NCBI RefSeq assembly: GCF_014145225.1
Contig: NZ_JABVCQ010000005.1
Coordinates: forward strand, 79,728-143,727
DNA from: Thiospirillum jenense
GTDB taxonomy: Bacteria; Pseudomonadota; Gammaproteobacteria; Chromatiales; Chromatiaceae
DNA: 64,000 nucleotides
Direction: 5' to 3'
Part shown: piece by piece, positions 6,909 to 15,681 of the stretch
Layout: each line of letters opens with the position of its first letter
How positions within the stretch are numbered: position 1 is the stretch's first letter
Notes under the pieces: generated by a model
Database searches by the model: none
What the model was told of the DNA's origin: nothing
Seen by the model: only the letters and a program-made list of their open reading frames with translations
Made by a program: the position numbers and the translations under genes

Positions 6909-7595
6909 TTATTTGGTCAATGATTGATAAAACAATAATCGCCAGCCCAGCCACACCAATCCGCCCGACACAATCACATCACTCAAAAAATGACTGCCGC
7001 TGGCAATGCGTGATAGTGCAATGGCGCTGGCATAAAGCGTGGCAAGTATTAACCACCGCCGCTGGGTTGCCTGTAATGCTGCTGCAACCGCAATCAAATA
7101 AAATGCGGCAGCGGCGTGACCGGAGCTGAATGAACCGCCGCTCTGATCAGATGGAATAAACGCGGGCGTAAAACGTTTCATTCCGCCAAATTGCACGGTT
7201 TCAATTGGGCGGGCGCGGCCGCAGTGTTCTTTCAAGCCTTGATTAACAATTAACCCCGGCACCGTCACTAATAACGCCAAGAGTAATAACAGAGTGCGGC
7301 CGGTCAAGCCGGGTAAATTGCGGTGAATGGCGTGGGCGAATGGGCTGGAATGAAAATGGCGGCGGGTGATCCACCAAATCGCAATTAAACTCAATAACAC
7401 GCCGGCAATGACGTAGCCAATGGAATGATACAGCAGTCGCTCCCACCATTGCCCGCGCATGATAAATCCACTGCCAGGTTGATAAAACCATTGCGTAATC
7501 ATCAAGTCAAGTTGCGGCCACGCCAATAGCAAATTAACGCTGGCAATTATTATGATCCATTGAGTGACGGTCAAGTTGCGCATTCCCATAATCAT
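6909..7595 (-). CDS. PAP2-family membrane phosphatase
   Basis: This 228-residue integral membrane protein has about six hydrophobic segments (12-28, 55-75, 100-118, 160-178, 182-196, 205-222). All three lipid-phosphatase motifs are present: KxxxxxxRP as K122-P130 (KEHCGRARP), SGH at 158-160, and SRxxxxxHxxxD as S195-D206 (SRIASGSHFLSD). Family members remove phosphate from phosphatidic acid, undecaprenyl pyrophosphate or lipid A on the periplasmic side. The substrate cannot be read from the sequence. It runs convergently to nothing close, and the next gene (lptM) is divergent. Starts at Met4 or Met6 are also possible. Confidence 0.85.
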   Translation of the reverse strand: MIMGMRNLTVTQWIIIIASVNLLLAWPQLDLMITQWFYQPGSGFIMRGQWWERLLYHSIGYVIAGVLLSLIAIWWITRRHFHSSPFAHAIHRNLPGLTGRTLLLLLALLVTVPGLIVNQGLKEHCGRARPIETVQFGGMKRFTPAFIPSDQSGGSFSSGHAAAAFYLIAVAAALQATQRRWLILATLYASAIALSRIASGSHFLSDVIVSGGLVWLGWRLLFYQSLTK

Positions 7596-7836
7596 AACCT
7601 GTCCACCCGCACCGCGTCCAAAGCTGTTACAATCGCGTTGGTCACGGATAGGGCGAGTTGTTTAATACCGCGCCGGGCGTGTTATTCGGCACGGCGCGAG
7701 TTGAATTATTTGCCAGGCTGTGCCGGATGGCGGCGCTACTTGAGCGGCATATTGAATTTTTGCCACTCAATCATCAATGACCATCCACTGCATTGCCACA
7801 TTGCGCCGCTGTCTAACAACGATTGATCCTTAAACT

Positions 7837-8001
7837 ATGCACACCCACCGCTTGTTTTTATTGACCTTACCCATGCTGCTGGTCACATTCACCACCGGAC
7901 TCAGTGCCTGCGGTCAAAAGGGTGATTTATATTTACCCGCGCCGCCGTCACCCGCAACCCATTCACCAGCGCCCGCCAAACCAGTGACGCCCGCACCATG
8001 A
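7837..8001 (+). CDS. lptM: small outer-membrane lipoprotein LptM (YifL)
   Basis: This 54-residue prolipoprotein starts MHTHRLFLLTLPMLLVTFTT, then has the lipobox LSAC with Cys25. It continues with the family signature GQKGDLYLP and a Pro/Ala-rich tail. LptM assists maturation of the LptD-LptE lipopolysaccharide translocon in the outer membrane. Its stop overlaps the lysA start in an ATGA, and lptM directly upstream of lysA is the usual gammaproteobacterial order. Confidence 0.88.
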   Translation: MHTHRLFLLTLPMLLVTFTTGLSACGQKGDLYLPAPPSPATHSPAPAKPVTPAP

Positions 8002-9257
8002 ATTGCAATCACGCTGAACCCTTCACTTATCATAATGGCCAACTCCACGTTGAACAGGTCGCATTAACCGCGATTGCCGCCGAATTCGACACCCCGTGTT
8101 ATGTTTATTCCCGCGCCGCTATTGAACAGCAATGGTTGGCATTCGATAGCGCGCTGGCCGGTCAACCGCGTTTAATTTGTTTTGCCGTCAAAGCCAATTC
8201 CAATTTAGCGGTACTCAATCTATTGGCGCGGCTCGGCGCCGGGTTTGACATCGTGTCAGTGGGCGAATTGGAACGGGTATTGGCCGCCGGCGGCAATCCC
8301 CAACGCATCGTATTTTCCGGCGTGGGCAAACGCGAGGACGAACTGCGCCGCGCCCTCGAGGTCGGCATTCGCTGTTTTAACGTCGAATCCGCCGCCGAAC
8401 TCGACCAGTTAGCCGCCGTTGCCGCCCGCTGCGGAAAAATCGCCCCAATCGCGCTGCGCGTCAATCCCGACGTGGACGCCGGCACTCACCCGTACATTGC
8501 CACCGGCCTCGCGCAGAGCAAATTTGGCATTGACATTGCCTCTGCTGAACAGTTGTATCACCACGCCGCCGCCCTGCCGCAGTTGAGCGTGTGCGGGATT
8601 GATTGTCACATCGGCTCGCAACTGATGGATTTAACGCCCTTTATTGCGGCACTAACGCGGGTGTTATTGCTGGTAGATCGCCTGAGCGCGGCGGGGATTG
8701 CACTGCGGCATTTGGATTTTGGCGGCGGGTTGGGCGTGTGCTACACCACCGAACATCCGCCGACGCCGGCCGAGTACGTCGCGGCGCTGCAATACCAGTT
8801 ACGCGGGCGGGATTTGGAGCTGATGTTAGAACCCGGCCGCGCCATTGTCGCCACTGCCGGCGCGTTATTAACCCGCGTTGAATTACTCAAATCCACGCCG
8901 GGGCATCATTTTGCCGTCGTGGACGCGGCGATGAATGATTTGCTGCGGCCGGCGCTCTACCACGCCGTGCAGGATATTTTGCCGGTCACGCCGCGCAGTG
9001 GTCAGCCGATCAGTTATGACATCGTCGGGCCGGTGTGCGAATCGGGTGATTTTCTCGGCAAACATCGCGCATTCGTGTTACAAGCGGGCGATTTATTAGC
9101 CATCCTCGGCAGCGGTGCGTACGGGTTTAGCATGAGTTCCAATTACAACAGCCGCCCGCGGGTGGCCGAAGTGATGGTGGACGGCGACCAGGTTCACCTG
9201 ATCCGCCGCCGCGAAACCATTGCCGATTTATTTGCCCATGAATTGTTATTGCCATGA
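7998..9257 (+). CDS. lysA: diaminopimelate decarboxylase
   Basis: This PLP enzyme converts meso-diaminopimelate to lysine, the last step of lysine synthesis. At 419 residues it has normal length. The alanine-racemase-like barrel holds the PLP lysine in FAVKANSN (K65). It also has HIGSQL, the phosphate-binding GGGLG near 241, EPGRAIVA near 280 and the active-site CESGD near 346 that completes the partner subunit's site. The gene overlaps lptM and the following methyltransferase gene by 4 nt each, so the three form one tightly coupled operon. dapF, for the preceding pathway step, lies 1.7 kb downstream. Confidence 0.96.
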   Translation: MNCNHAEPFTYHNGQLHVEQVALTAIAAEFDTPCYVYSRAAIEQQWLAFDSALAGQPRLICFAVKANSNLAVLNLLARLGAGFDIVSVGELERVLAAGGNPQRIVFSGVGKREDELRRALEVGIRCFNVESAAELDQLAAVAARCGKIAPIALRVNPDVDAGTHPYIATGLAQSKFGIDIASAEQLYHHAAALPQLSVCGIDCHIGSQLMDLTPFIAALTRVLLLVDRLSAAGIALRHLDFGGGLGVCYTTEHPPTPAEYVAALQYQLRGRDLELMLEPGRAIVATAGALLTRVELLKSTPGHHFAVVDAAMNDLLRPALYHAVQDILPVTPRSGQPISYDIVGPVCESGDFLGKHRAFVLQAGDLLAILGSGAYGFSMSSNYNSRPRVAEVMVDGDQVHLIRRRETIADLFAHELLLP

Positions 9258-9979
9258 AACGCCGCCCTGAAATTGAATTGATGGAGGACGACGATCAAGC
9301 CGTCGCCTACGCGCAAGCGGATTTCCGTGATGCCAACAGCCGCTTTGTGGAACTGGTCACGCGCCACTGGCCAGCGCACCTCAGCGCCAGCCGCGTCAGT
9401 TACCGCGCATTGGATTTGGGCTGCGGACCGGCCGACATCCCGCTGCGCCTGTTGCGGCAGTACCCGCCCTTGCAGTGCGATGCGGTGGACGGATCAGCGG
9501 CGATGCTGGCGCAGGCGACGGTGGCGTGTCAGCAACAACCGCCGCAATTGGCCGAGCGGTTGCGCTTGATTGAAGCCCGCGTCCCGTTGACGTTGAGTGA
9601 TTTAGCCAACTTGGCGGTCACGGGAGCGCTGCCCGTGCCGGCGGCGGGCTACGATCTGATTGTTTCCAACAGTCTGCTGCATCATTTACCCGAACCGCTG
9701 GCGCTGTGGCAAACCATTCGGGCGGTGGCGCACTTGGGTAGTTTTGTGTGCGTGATGGATTTGATGCGCCCGCCTGAGCCAAGTTGGGCGGAGGCGCTGG
9801 TAAAAACTTACGCGGCCGATGCACCAGCGGTGTTACAGCGGGATTTTCGCCAGTCGCTGTGCGCGGCGTTTGAACCGGCCGAGGTGGTGGCGCAGTTGAC
9901 CGCCGCCGGGTTGGGCGAGTGCTTGTCGGTGCAGGTGGTCAGTGATCGCCATCTGGCGGTGTGGGGGGTGTTGGATTAG
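9254..9979 (+). CDS. class I SAM-dependent methyltransferase, substrate unknown
   Basis: This 241-residue Rossmann methyltransferase has motif I ALDLGCGPADIPLRLL near 52-67, an acidic strand end CDAVDGSAAML, and the motif IV region YDLIVSNSLLHHLPEP near 135-150. That last string resembles UbiE/CmoA-type enzymes acting on small molecules. It overlaps lysA by 4 nt. The substrate cannot be assigned. The start is fixed by the overlap. Confidence 0.75.
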   Translation: MKRRPEIELMEDDDQAVAYAQADFRDANSRFVELVTRHWPAHLSASRVSYRALDLGCGPADIPLRLLRQYPPLQCDAVDGSAAMLAQATVACQQQPPQLAERLRLIEARVPLTLSDLANLAVTGALPVPAAGYDLIVSNSLLHHLPEPLALWQTIRAVAHLGSFVCVMDLMRPPEPSWAEALVKTYAADAPAVLQRDFRQSLCAAFEPAEVVAQLTAAGLGECLSVQVVSDRHLAVWGVLD

Positions 9980-10051
9980 GCGGCGCCCCCGCCCTGACCC
10001 TCCCCCGCTGGGAGCGGGAATTGAGAAGAATCATTTGTTGGGTAATGCACC

Positions 10052-10288
10052 ATGACTACAACTGCTGTTGGCAAAATGACGGCTAAAGGACAAATCACGA
10101 TTCCGCGTGACATCCGCGATTTTTTGCAAGTCAAGCCCGGTGATCTCATCACTTGGGAAACAACAGCGGATGGTGGAGTGCGGGTGCGCCGCGCTGACCC
10201 ACTCGATTTAGCGTACTTGGGCGCTGTCCAAGATGGTCTAAGTGAGTGGAATAGCGACGCCGATACCGAGGCGTATCGTGATTTATAG
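10052..10288 (+). CDS. AbrB/MazE-type antitoxin
   Basis: This 78-residue protein has the SpoVT-AbrB swapped-hairpin DNA-binding domain at the N-terminus: GKMTAKGQITIPRDIRDFLQ, then VKPGDLITWE and VRVRR. An acidic C-terminal tail, SEWNSDADTEAYRDL, is typical of the toxin-binding part of PrlF/MazE-like antitoxins. The broken PemK/MazF toxin reading frame starts at 10278, overlapping its end by 11 nt. The antitoxin therefore survives without an intact cognate toxin and may now act only as a DNA-binding protein. Confidence 0.8.
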   Translation: MTTTAVGKMTAKGQITIPRDIRDFLQVKPGDLITWETTADGGVRVRRADPLDLAYLGAVQDGLSEWNSDADTEAYRDL

Positions 10289-10814
10289 TGCGTTGACTGT
10301 CGTGCGGGTGCCGTTCCCGATACATTTTTCTTAAGCATTACTAAGCAACGCTTAACTGCCAGTCCGCAGACTGGGGTGTATCTACCAAGGCTGCAACAGC
10401 ATTTGCAGCGCGTCACTCTTTGATGCGTTTCAAGTTTTACGCCAGCAACTCGTGCTGGCAACCGCATACTCGAACTTGTTAAAGAGCGTATTGGGCAGCA
10501 CGGGCTTGGTTATCGCCATAAAATACATGCCACCCAGTCTCAGGATAACGACGGATTTTTGTACTGTCAAAGTCCTTGTCTGTAGATGAGCATTCCTCAA
10601 CTATGTTCAGCAAAGCACAATTTATTGAATACTATATGGCAACCTTCAAGCCGCCGGGCTACCCGCGCCGTCATGTGTGCGCTTCAAACTGTTTACACTA
10701 GATCATCGTCTGATACGCGGCGTGTTGGGGCAATTATCGGCGGAGGATGCTGCGCGAGTGCAACATGCGCTGACGCTGTTGTTTGCGTACCCAGATTTTA
10801 CGCCGTGCTTGTAA
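10278..10814 (+). pseudogene. PemK/MazF-family toxin gene split by an insertion
   Basis: From a GTG at 10278, IYSALTVVRVPFP matches the N-terminus of MazF/PemK toxins (family pattern VVxVPFPF), but the frame stops at 10332-10334. The C-terminus reappears at 10629-10814 as LQAAGLPAPSCVRFKLFTLD, then HRLIRGVLGQLSAEDAARVQ and further to a stop at 10812. That matches the family AAGLPxPSxVRxKLFTLD block. About 290 bases between the two parts do not read as toxin. The overlap with the AbrB antitoxin is the normal arrangement for this toxin-antitoxin class. Confidence 0.75.
10479..10631 (-). other. protein-like open frame inside the toxin insertion
   Basis: The minus strand here reads 50 codons without a Met start. 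It includes NIVEECSSTDKDFDSTKIRR then YPETGWHVFYGDNQARAAQY and a stop at 10479-10481. The composition looks protein-like, but no family was recognised. A short palindrome, CAGTCCGCAGACTG, lies nearby at about 10361-10374. It may be the tail of an inserted mobile gene. Confidence 0.25.
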
Positions 10815-10833
10815 TTGATTTATTAAAAAAGAG

Positions 10834-10859
10834 CGTTCCCACGCTGGAGCATGGGAACG
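10834..10859. repeat. dispersed hairpin repeat (CGTTCCCA type)
   Basis: CGTTCCCA and TGGGAACG form a perfect 8-bp stem around a 10-nt loop. Degenerate relatives of the same unit are seen near 3713, 6874-6899, 17998 and 31309-31335, always between genes. Confidence 0.6.
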
Positions 10860-10955
10860 ATCAAAATAACAGCATTCTCATCAACCCCGCACCGCGCTAT
10901 TCACTCAACCCCGCGCCGCGCAATTCAAGTTTTAATTAGGAAATAATCAGTCGTT

Positions 10956-11786
10956 ATGCGTTTGAAGTTCACCAAAATGCACGGATTAGGCAATGATTTT
11001 GTCGTGATTGACGCCGTGCGCCAGCCAGTCACCATGACGCCCACATTAAGCCACCATCTGGCCTCCCGCCGGCGCGGTATTGGCTGCGATCAAGTGTTAT
11101 TAGTCGAGCCGCCCATTGCCGCCGACAGCGATTTTCATTACCGCATTTTCAACGCCGACGGCAGTGAAGTCGCGCAATGCGGCAATGGCGCCCGCTGTTT
11201 TGCGCAATTCGTGTTTGAACAGGGCTTGACGGCTAAAACCGCGATTCGCGCCACCACCAGCGCTGGGTTATTAGAACTGCACCGCCAAGACGACGGTTTA
11301 ATCCGCGTCAACATGGGGCAGCCGCGTTTAGAACCCGCCGCCGTGCCATTTTTAGCCGACTCCCGCGCCCCCGCCTACGATTTGGGCAGCGGCTGCGCGG
11401 CACTGCGCATCGGCGTCGTGTCACTCGGCAACCCGCACGCCGTGTTGATGGTGGATGCCGTCGAAACTGCACCGGTCATCAGCCTCGGCCCGCGCATCGA
11501 GCGCGACCCACGTTTCCCACAGCGCACCAACGTCGAATTCATGCAAGTTATCTCCGCCCGCCACATCCGCCTGCGCGTGTGGGAACGCGGCGTGGGCGAG
11601 ACCGAAGCCTGCGGCAGCGGCGCCTGCGCGGCAGTGGTGATCGGGCGACTGTGGGGCGATTTGGCCGACAGCGTCACGGTCAGTTTGCCGGGCGGCGACT
11701 TGCACATCCACTGGCTCGGCGAAGGTGAACCCGTCACCATGTTAGGCCCAGCCACCAGCGTATTCACCGGCGAGATTATTTTATGA
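10956..11786 (+). CDS. dapF: diaminopimelate epimerase
   Basis: This cofactor-independent epimerase (276 residues) interconverts LL- and meso-diaminopimelate for lysine and peptidoglycan. It has FTKMHGLGNDFVVID at 5-19. The two catalytic cysteines are present, in ADGSEVAQCGNGARCF (C75) and in GVGETEACGSGACAA (near C219). The length matches the family. The gene overlaps the DUF484 gene by 4 nt. The conserved order dapF-DUF484 normally continues to xerC, which is not present downstream here. Confidence 0.96.
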   Translation: MRLKFTKMHGLGNDFVVIDAVRQPVTMTPTLSHHLASRRRGIGCDQVLLVEPPIAADSDFHYRIFNADGSEVAQCGNGARCFAQFVFEQGLTAKTAIRATTSAGLLELHRQDDGLIRVNMGQPRLEPAAVPFLADSRAPAYDLGSGCAALRIGVVSLGNPHAVLMVDAVETAPVISLGPRIERDPRFPQRTNVEFMQVISARHIRLRVWERGVGETEACGSGACAAVVIGRLWGDLADSVTVSLPGGDLHIHWLGEGEPVTMLGPATSVFTGEIIL

Positions 11787-12565
11787 AGCGCACAGTGCGC
11801 GGATCAACGGCAGATCGAGAAGAGCGGCTGGTATTGCGGTATTTAGAACGCAATCCGGATGTATTTGAACGGCATCCGGACATGATTGCCAATCTGCGCA
11901 TTCCACATGGCGATCAAGGCACGGTGTCATTGGTCGAACGGCAATTGACATTATTGCGCGATCAATTGCAACAGGAACGCCAGCGGTTGCGGGATTTAAT
12001 TGAACGCGCCCAAGAATACGAACGCCTGCATCAACACTTGCATCAATTAACTGTTCACCTCATTACAGCGTGTGATTTAACCCAAGTCTATGATGTATTG
12101 GAGGTTGAATTGCGGCGCGAATTTCATGCCGAAGCGGTAGTGGTGAAATTATTTCCATTAGCGAGTGATGGCAAGAATACGCCGCCGCCCACCGCCGAAT
12201 TATCGGTATTATCTTCTGATGCCATGACGCGCTCTTTTTCAGAGTTTATTCAACTCGGTCATTGCCTATGCGGCACATTAGACACTGAACAATATCAAAC
12301 GTTATTTGGCGATTTAGGCGATCAATTGAATTCCGCCGCGTTAATTCCATTACGCGGGGATGGCTTGAATGGTGTATTAGCCATCGGCAGCCGTGATGCC
12401 AATCGTTTCACTGCCGATTTGGCGACTGATGTGCTGGCGCGGTTGGGTGAAATTGCCAGCGCAAAATTGAGTGAGATGATTCAGTTGAATGAAACGGCCG
12501 CACCAGTGCCGGCGGCTGACGTGGAGCATAGACCACAGCAATTAGAATTGCCCCACCGCAACTAA
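11783..12565 (+). CDS. DUF484 family protein
   Basis: This 260-residue cytoplasmic protein opens with the DUF484 signature: LRYLERNPDVFERHPDMIAN, then LRIPHGDQGTVSLVERQLTL. A heptad-rich coiled coil follows (about 50-95), then a GAF-like domain (about 100-240) with LIPLRGDGLNGVLAIGSRD. It is translationally coupled to dapF by an ATGA overlap. The function of the family is unknown. In many gammaproteobacteria it lies between dapF and xerC. Confidence 0.88.
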   Translation: MKRTVRGSTADREERLVLRYLERNPDVFERHPDMIANLRIPHGDQGTVSLVERQLTLLRDQLQQERQRLRDLIERAQEYERLHQHLHQLTVHLITACDLTQVYDVLEVELRREFHAEAVVVKLFPLASDGKNTPPPTAELSVLSSDAMTRSFSEFIQLGHCLCGTLDTEQYQTLFGDLGDQLNSAALIPLRGDGLNGVLAIGSRDANRFTADLATDVLARLGEIASAKLSEMIQLNETAAPVPAADVEHRPQQLELPHRN

Positions 12566-12593
12566 TTAAATTGCCACGCACTATCAATTCAAT

Positions 12594-12698
12594 CGTCATT
12601 CCTGCGGCGGCGGGAATTTAGCAATACGGCGCCGGTCTGGAGTCGCGGGAGCGATGAAAGGTGAGTGCCATTCAGCAATCATTTTATGTTGGCTTAAC
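12594..12698. repeat. dispersed palindromic repeat, copy B (left flank of the kinase block)
   Basis: It begins with CGTCATTCCTGCGG and ends with AGCAATCATTTTATGTTGGC. Copy C at 18111-18220 is in the same orientation and aligns along its whole length, including the AGCAATCATT-GTATGTTGGCTTAAC end. Together they bracket the AT-rich kinase/HD-GYP segment. Confidence 0.65.
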
Positions 12699-12786
12699 TA
12701 TAGCAGTTGGCACAATTGCAAACTCAGCACCGCTCGTTTTTAGCCATACCAGTATCCTTGTTTGAAGTCGGCAAATATGTCAATCG

Positions 12787-15681
12787 TTATACAATGCCTA
12801 GATGATCACTGATTGGCAGCAAAACTTTAAATTCAACACCTTTGCCAAGTTGACTTTCGCATTCAATTGATCCTTTCAAAGTTTGCGTGACTAAATTATA
12901 AACAATATTCATTCCTAATCCACTGCCCCCGAGATGACGTTTTGTAGTAAAGAATGGATCAAACATTCGTGCCTTAGTGTTCGCATCCATACCTTTGCCG
13001 TCATCTTTATAAATAAGATTCAATGTATGATCGGCTAGATAAACATGAATCGTTATCGTGCCGGTTTGATGAAGGTCATAGCCATGAACAATCGAATTCA
13101 TCACAAAGTTAGTTAAAATTTGGGAAATTGCGCCCGGAACTGTAGTGAGTTCTAACTGCTCATCAATGTCAATATTAATCAAAAGTTTAGTTTTTTTAAT
13201 ACGATTGTGCAAACTTATCAGAATTTCATCAACATACTCTTTGAGTTTAAATGTCCTTAGTTCTTCGCTGCTCTGATCCACTGCAACCTGCTTAAAACTT
13301 TTAATTAGCTCGGCAGCTTTATTCAAATTAATAATAATTGAGCGATTCAAATCATCGGAATCTTCCAAGAAAGAATAGAAATCTTCTTCCGTCATCTCAT
13401 CATCGTTGTACTTTTGGCGAATATGTTTGGTTTCCTGATCAATATGGGTAATGCCTGTCAGCGCCATACCAACTGGCGTGTTAATTTCATGCGCCACACC
13501 CGCAACCAATCCCCCTAAAGAAGCCATCTTTTCCGATTGAATCAATTTAGATTGAGTCGCTCTCAGATCGCGTAAAGAGGTTTCTAGTTCGCTAGTTTTT
13601 TCTTTTAATCCCCTTTCCAGATTTTTTCGGTCTGTGATATTTCTAGTATTTGCATGAATAACTGTTTTGCCTTGAATGACAATTTTTGTGAGAACAACCT
13701 CGGCCCAAAATTCAACCGCATGAGCCGTTTTATGTACCCACTCAAAATGATGTGAGCCTTCCGTTAAGCAAATATGCATCATTTCACAGGCTTTTTCATA
13801 AGAGTCCCGACCATCAGGTTGTAATTTCGGCGATATATCAGCCGGATGAAGACTAAGTACTTGGCTTTTATTGTCATACTCAAGGAGACGGACGCAAGCA
13901 TCATTACAGTCAATAAATCGGTTATTTTCAATTAAAACCACTCCATCAGTAGTTTTATAAAACAGCGTTTCAAAAACCTCTTTTTGTTCTTCTAAATCAT
14001 GTGTTTTTTCTCTGACATTAAAATCTAATGTTCGAATATTCTCTTCAATTGTGTCCAACATGTCGTTGAAGGTTTCCGCAAGCATTCCAATCTCATCACG
14101 CCGTTTTATCGTGTTACGAATAGAAAAATTACCATGCTTTACCAGCTTGGCTTTTTCAGATAGTTCAAAAATTGGCTGTAATAAACGATGAAAAAAGAAG
14201 GTTGCAAAAATAATAACAGCGAATAACACTAGCAGCGTTGAGATTAAAATAAAGCGCCGCAAATTGCTAGAGGTTTTTTTAAGTTCACTGACATAAGCCG
14301 AGGCACAAATATACCAACCAAAGTAAGCATTGTAGTCAACCCAAGCAACTTTATCGTAAATGTAATTACCTTTATCGTCTGGTCTATTCCATTTATAATA
14401 AAATACACCACTGCCATTTTTATAGGCATCAATCAAGCCCGCAAAAATCTGCATGGTGTAGTCTGGATTACTAAAATCAGTAAGGTTTTTCCCTTCCAGC
14501 GCATCGGGATAAAAAACTACATTCGCCTTAGCGTCCAGAATGTAAAAATAACCATTCTCACCAACTTTCTTTTCTTGAAGCGTCTGACGTAGCTGGCGCA
14601 CTAATTGTTGTTTACGTTGCGCTATTTCCTGTTGAATATTATCAAGATAGATACCCGTTCCTGTCACCCATTGCCATTCTGGAAAATGCCGCGCATAGCT
14701 TAGTTTTTCATAAACCGTTTCATCGTCCTTATTCTTTTTCCACCAATACGAAACAAAACCTCCACCCTGTTCTTTAGCAACTTGCACCATTGGTGGGATG
14801 ATGAAATTTCCATATACGTCTTTAATATTCGAAAAATTAATATCTTGAAGGTAGGGATGAGAAATAAGGACATTATTGTAATCACTGATAAAAAAGTAAT
14901 CGTTATCGCCATAACTAAGACTTCTCACATAATCAATTGCCTTTTTTTGTTGCTGCCTCACGATATTTGGCAAATAGAAGCCGGTGCTAATAATCCAGCC
15001 AGTTGGCTTAAATAAAAAACCGTAAGTCAATTTATCTTCTGGCTGATTAGTCAGTGGATTATTCCAGACATATTGAATATAGCCTTCACCATTTCCGTCA
15101 AGCACACGTTTTACTAAGTCTTTAACAAAATAAACGCCGTTTTGATCTTTAAGATCAAAACAGTTTTTTCCGATAAAATCGTGGTTAACTGGGTGCATCA
15201 CTATAGTTGTATCTTGCTTGGCAGCAAAGAAATAACCAATTCCATTATCATACCGATAATCATCAATGTATTTCAATATATCTGTTTTTGCAGCTTGTTC
15301 ACCTTGCTTTATCAAAGTACTGGCATAGCGTTTTTCCAAAATTGCTTTGAAGTCTTGAGTACGAACTCTAAGGTCTTTTTTAAGATTTTCAGGCAGGGAA
15401 GCATCATGCAAGCGGCGAATAAGATTAAAGGCTACTTCCGTTAAGCTAATCAGCTCTTTTTTGTGAACTTCTAAAGAAGTTTTTTTGTAATCTTCCATTT
15501 CTCTAGCGGCATTATCCACCAATAAAGAAATCTTAGACAATTCAGAAATACCAATATGTTCTTCAAGCCGAATTGTATTTTTTTCAATCTCCGGCATGAA
15601 TAACAGCAGAATCGCTGCCGCATAAATGACGATAATTCCGGTAATAATAACAATGACCTTAAAAACAAGGCGGGAAATCAT
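12787..15681 (-). CDS. sensor histidine kinase with three Cache-like modules
   Basis: This 964-residue inner-membrane kinase has TM1 at 7-30. Three successive Cache-type modules follow in the periplasm, around GYFFAAKQDTTIVMHP (about 125-245), DNDYFFISDYNNVLISHP (about 250-355) and GYFYILDAKANVVFYP (about 365-470). TM2 is near 478-500. Then come HAMP (about 500-555), PAS (about 565-685) and the HisKA box GVAHEINTPVG with H731. The HATPase holds NFVMNSIVHGY, DDGKGMD and GGSGLGMN. All catalytic boxes are intact. The start overlaps the HD-GYP regulator stop by 4 nt, so the pair is a two-component system with c-di-GMP output. The gene is AT-rich compared with dapF or rlmL. Confidence 0.88.
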   Translation of the reverse strand: MISRLVFKVIVIITGIIVIYAAAILLLFMPEIEKNTIRLEEHIGISELSKISLLVDNAAREMEDYKKTSLEVHKKELISLTEVAFNLIRRLHDASLPENLKKDLRVRTQDFKAILEKRYASTLIKQGEQAAKTDILKYIDDYRYDNGIGYFFAAKQDTTIVMHPVNHDFIGKNCFDLKDQNGVYFVKDLVKRVLDGNGEGYIQYVWNNPLTNQPEDKLTYGFLFKPTGWIISTGFYLPNIVRQQQKKAIDYVRSLSYGDNDYFFISDYNNVLISHPYLQDINFSNIKDVYGNFIIPPMVQVAKEQGGGFVSYWWKKNKDDETVYEKLSYARHFPEWQWVTGTGIYLDNIQQEIAQRKQQLVRQLRQTLQEKKVGENGYFYILDAKANVVFYPDALEGKNLTDFSNPDYTMQIFAGLIDAYKNGSGVFYYKWNRPDDKGNYIYDKVAWVDYNAYFGWYICASAYVSELKKTSSNLRRFILISTLLVLFAVIIFATFFFHRLLQPIFELSEKAKLVKHGNFSIRNTIKRRDEIGMLAETFNDMLDTIEENIRTLDFNVREKTHDLEEQKEVFETLFYKTTDGVVLIENNRFIDCNDACVRLLEYDNKSQVLSLHPADISPKLQPDGRDSYEKACEMMHICLTEGSHHFEWVHKTAHAVEFWAEVVLTKIVIQGKTVIHANTRNITDRKNLERGLKEKTSELETSLRDLRATQSKLIQSEKMASLGGLVAGVAHEINTPVGMALTGITHIDQETKHIRQKYNDDEMTEEDFYSFLEDSDDLNRSIIINLNKAAELIKSFKQVAVDQSSEELRTFKLKEYVDEILISLHNRIKKTKLLINIDIDEQLELTTVPGAISQILTNFVMNSIVHGYDLHQTGTITIHVYLADHTLNLIYKDDGKGMDANTKARMFDPFFTTKRHLGGSGLGMNIVYNLVTQTLKGSIECESQLGKGVEFKVLLPISDHLGIV

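Noticed and set aside
10586..10939. 117-codon plus-strand frame
   Set aside because: It runs out of frame through the recognisable toxin C-terminus and the hairpin repeat, with Cys/Arg-rich composition typical of a shadow frame.
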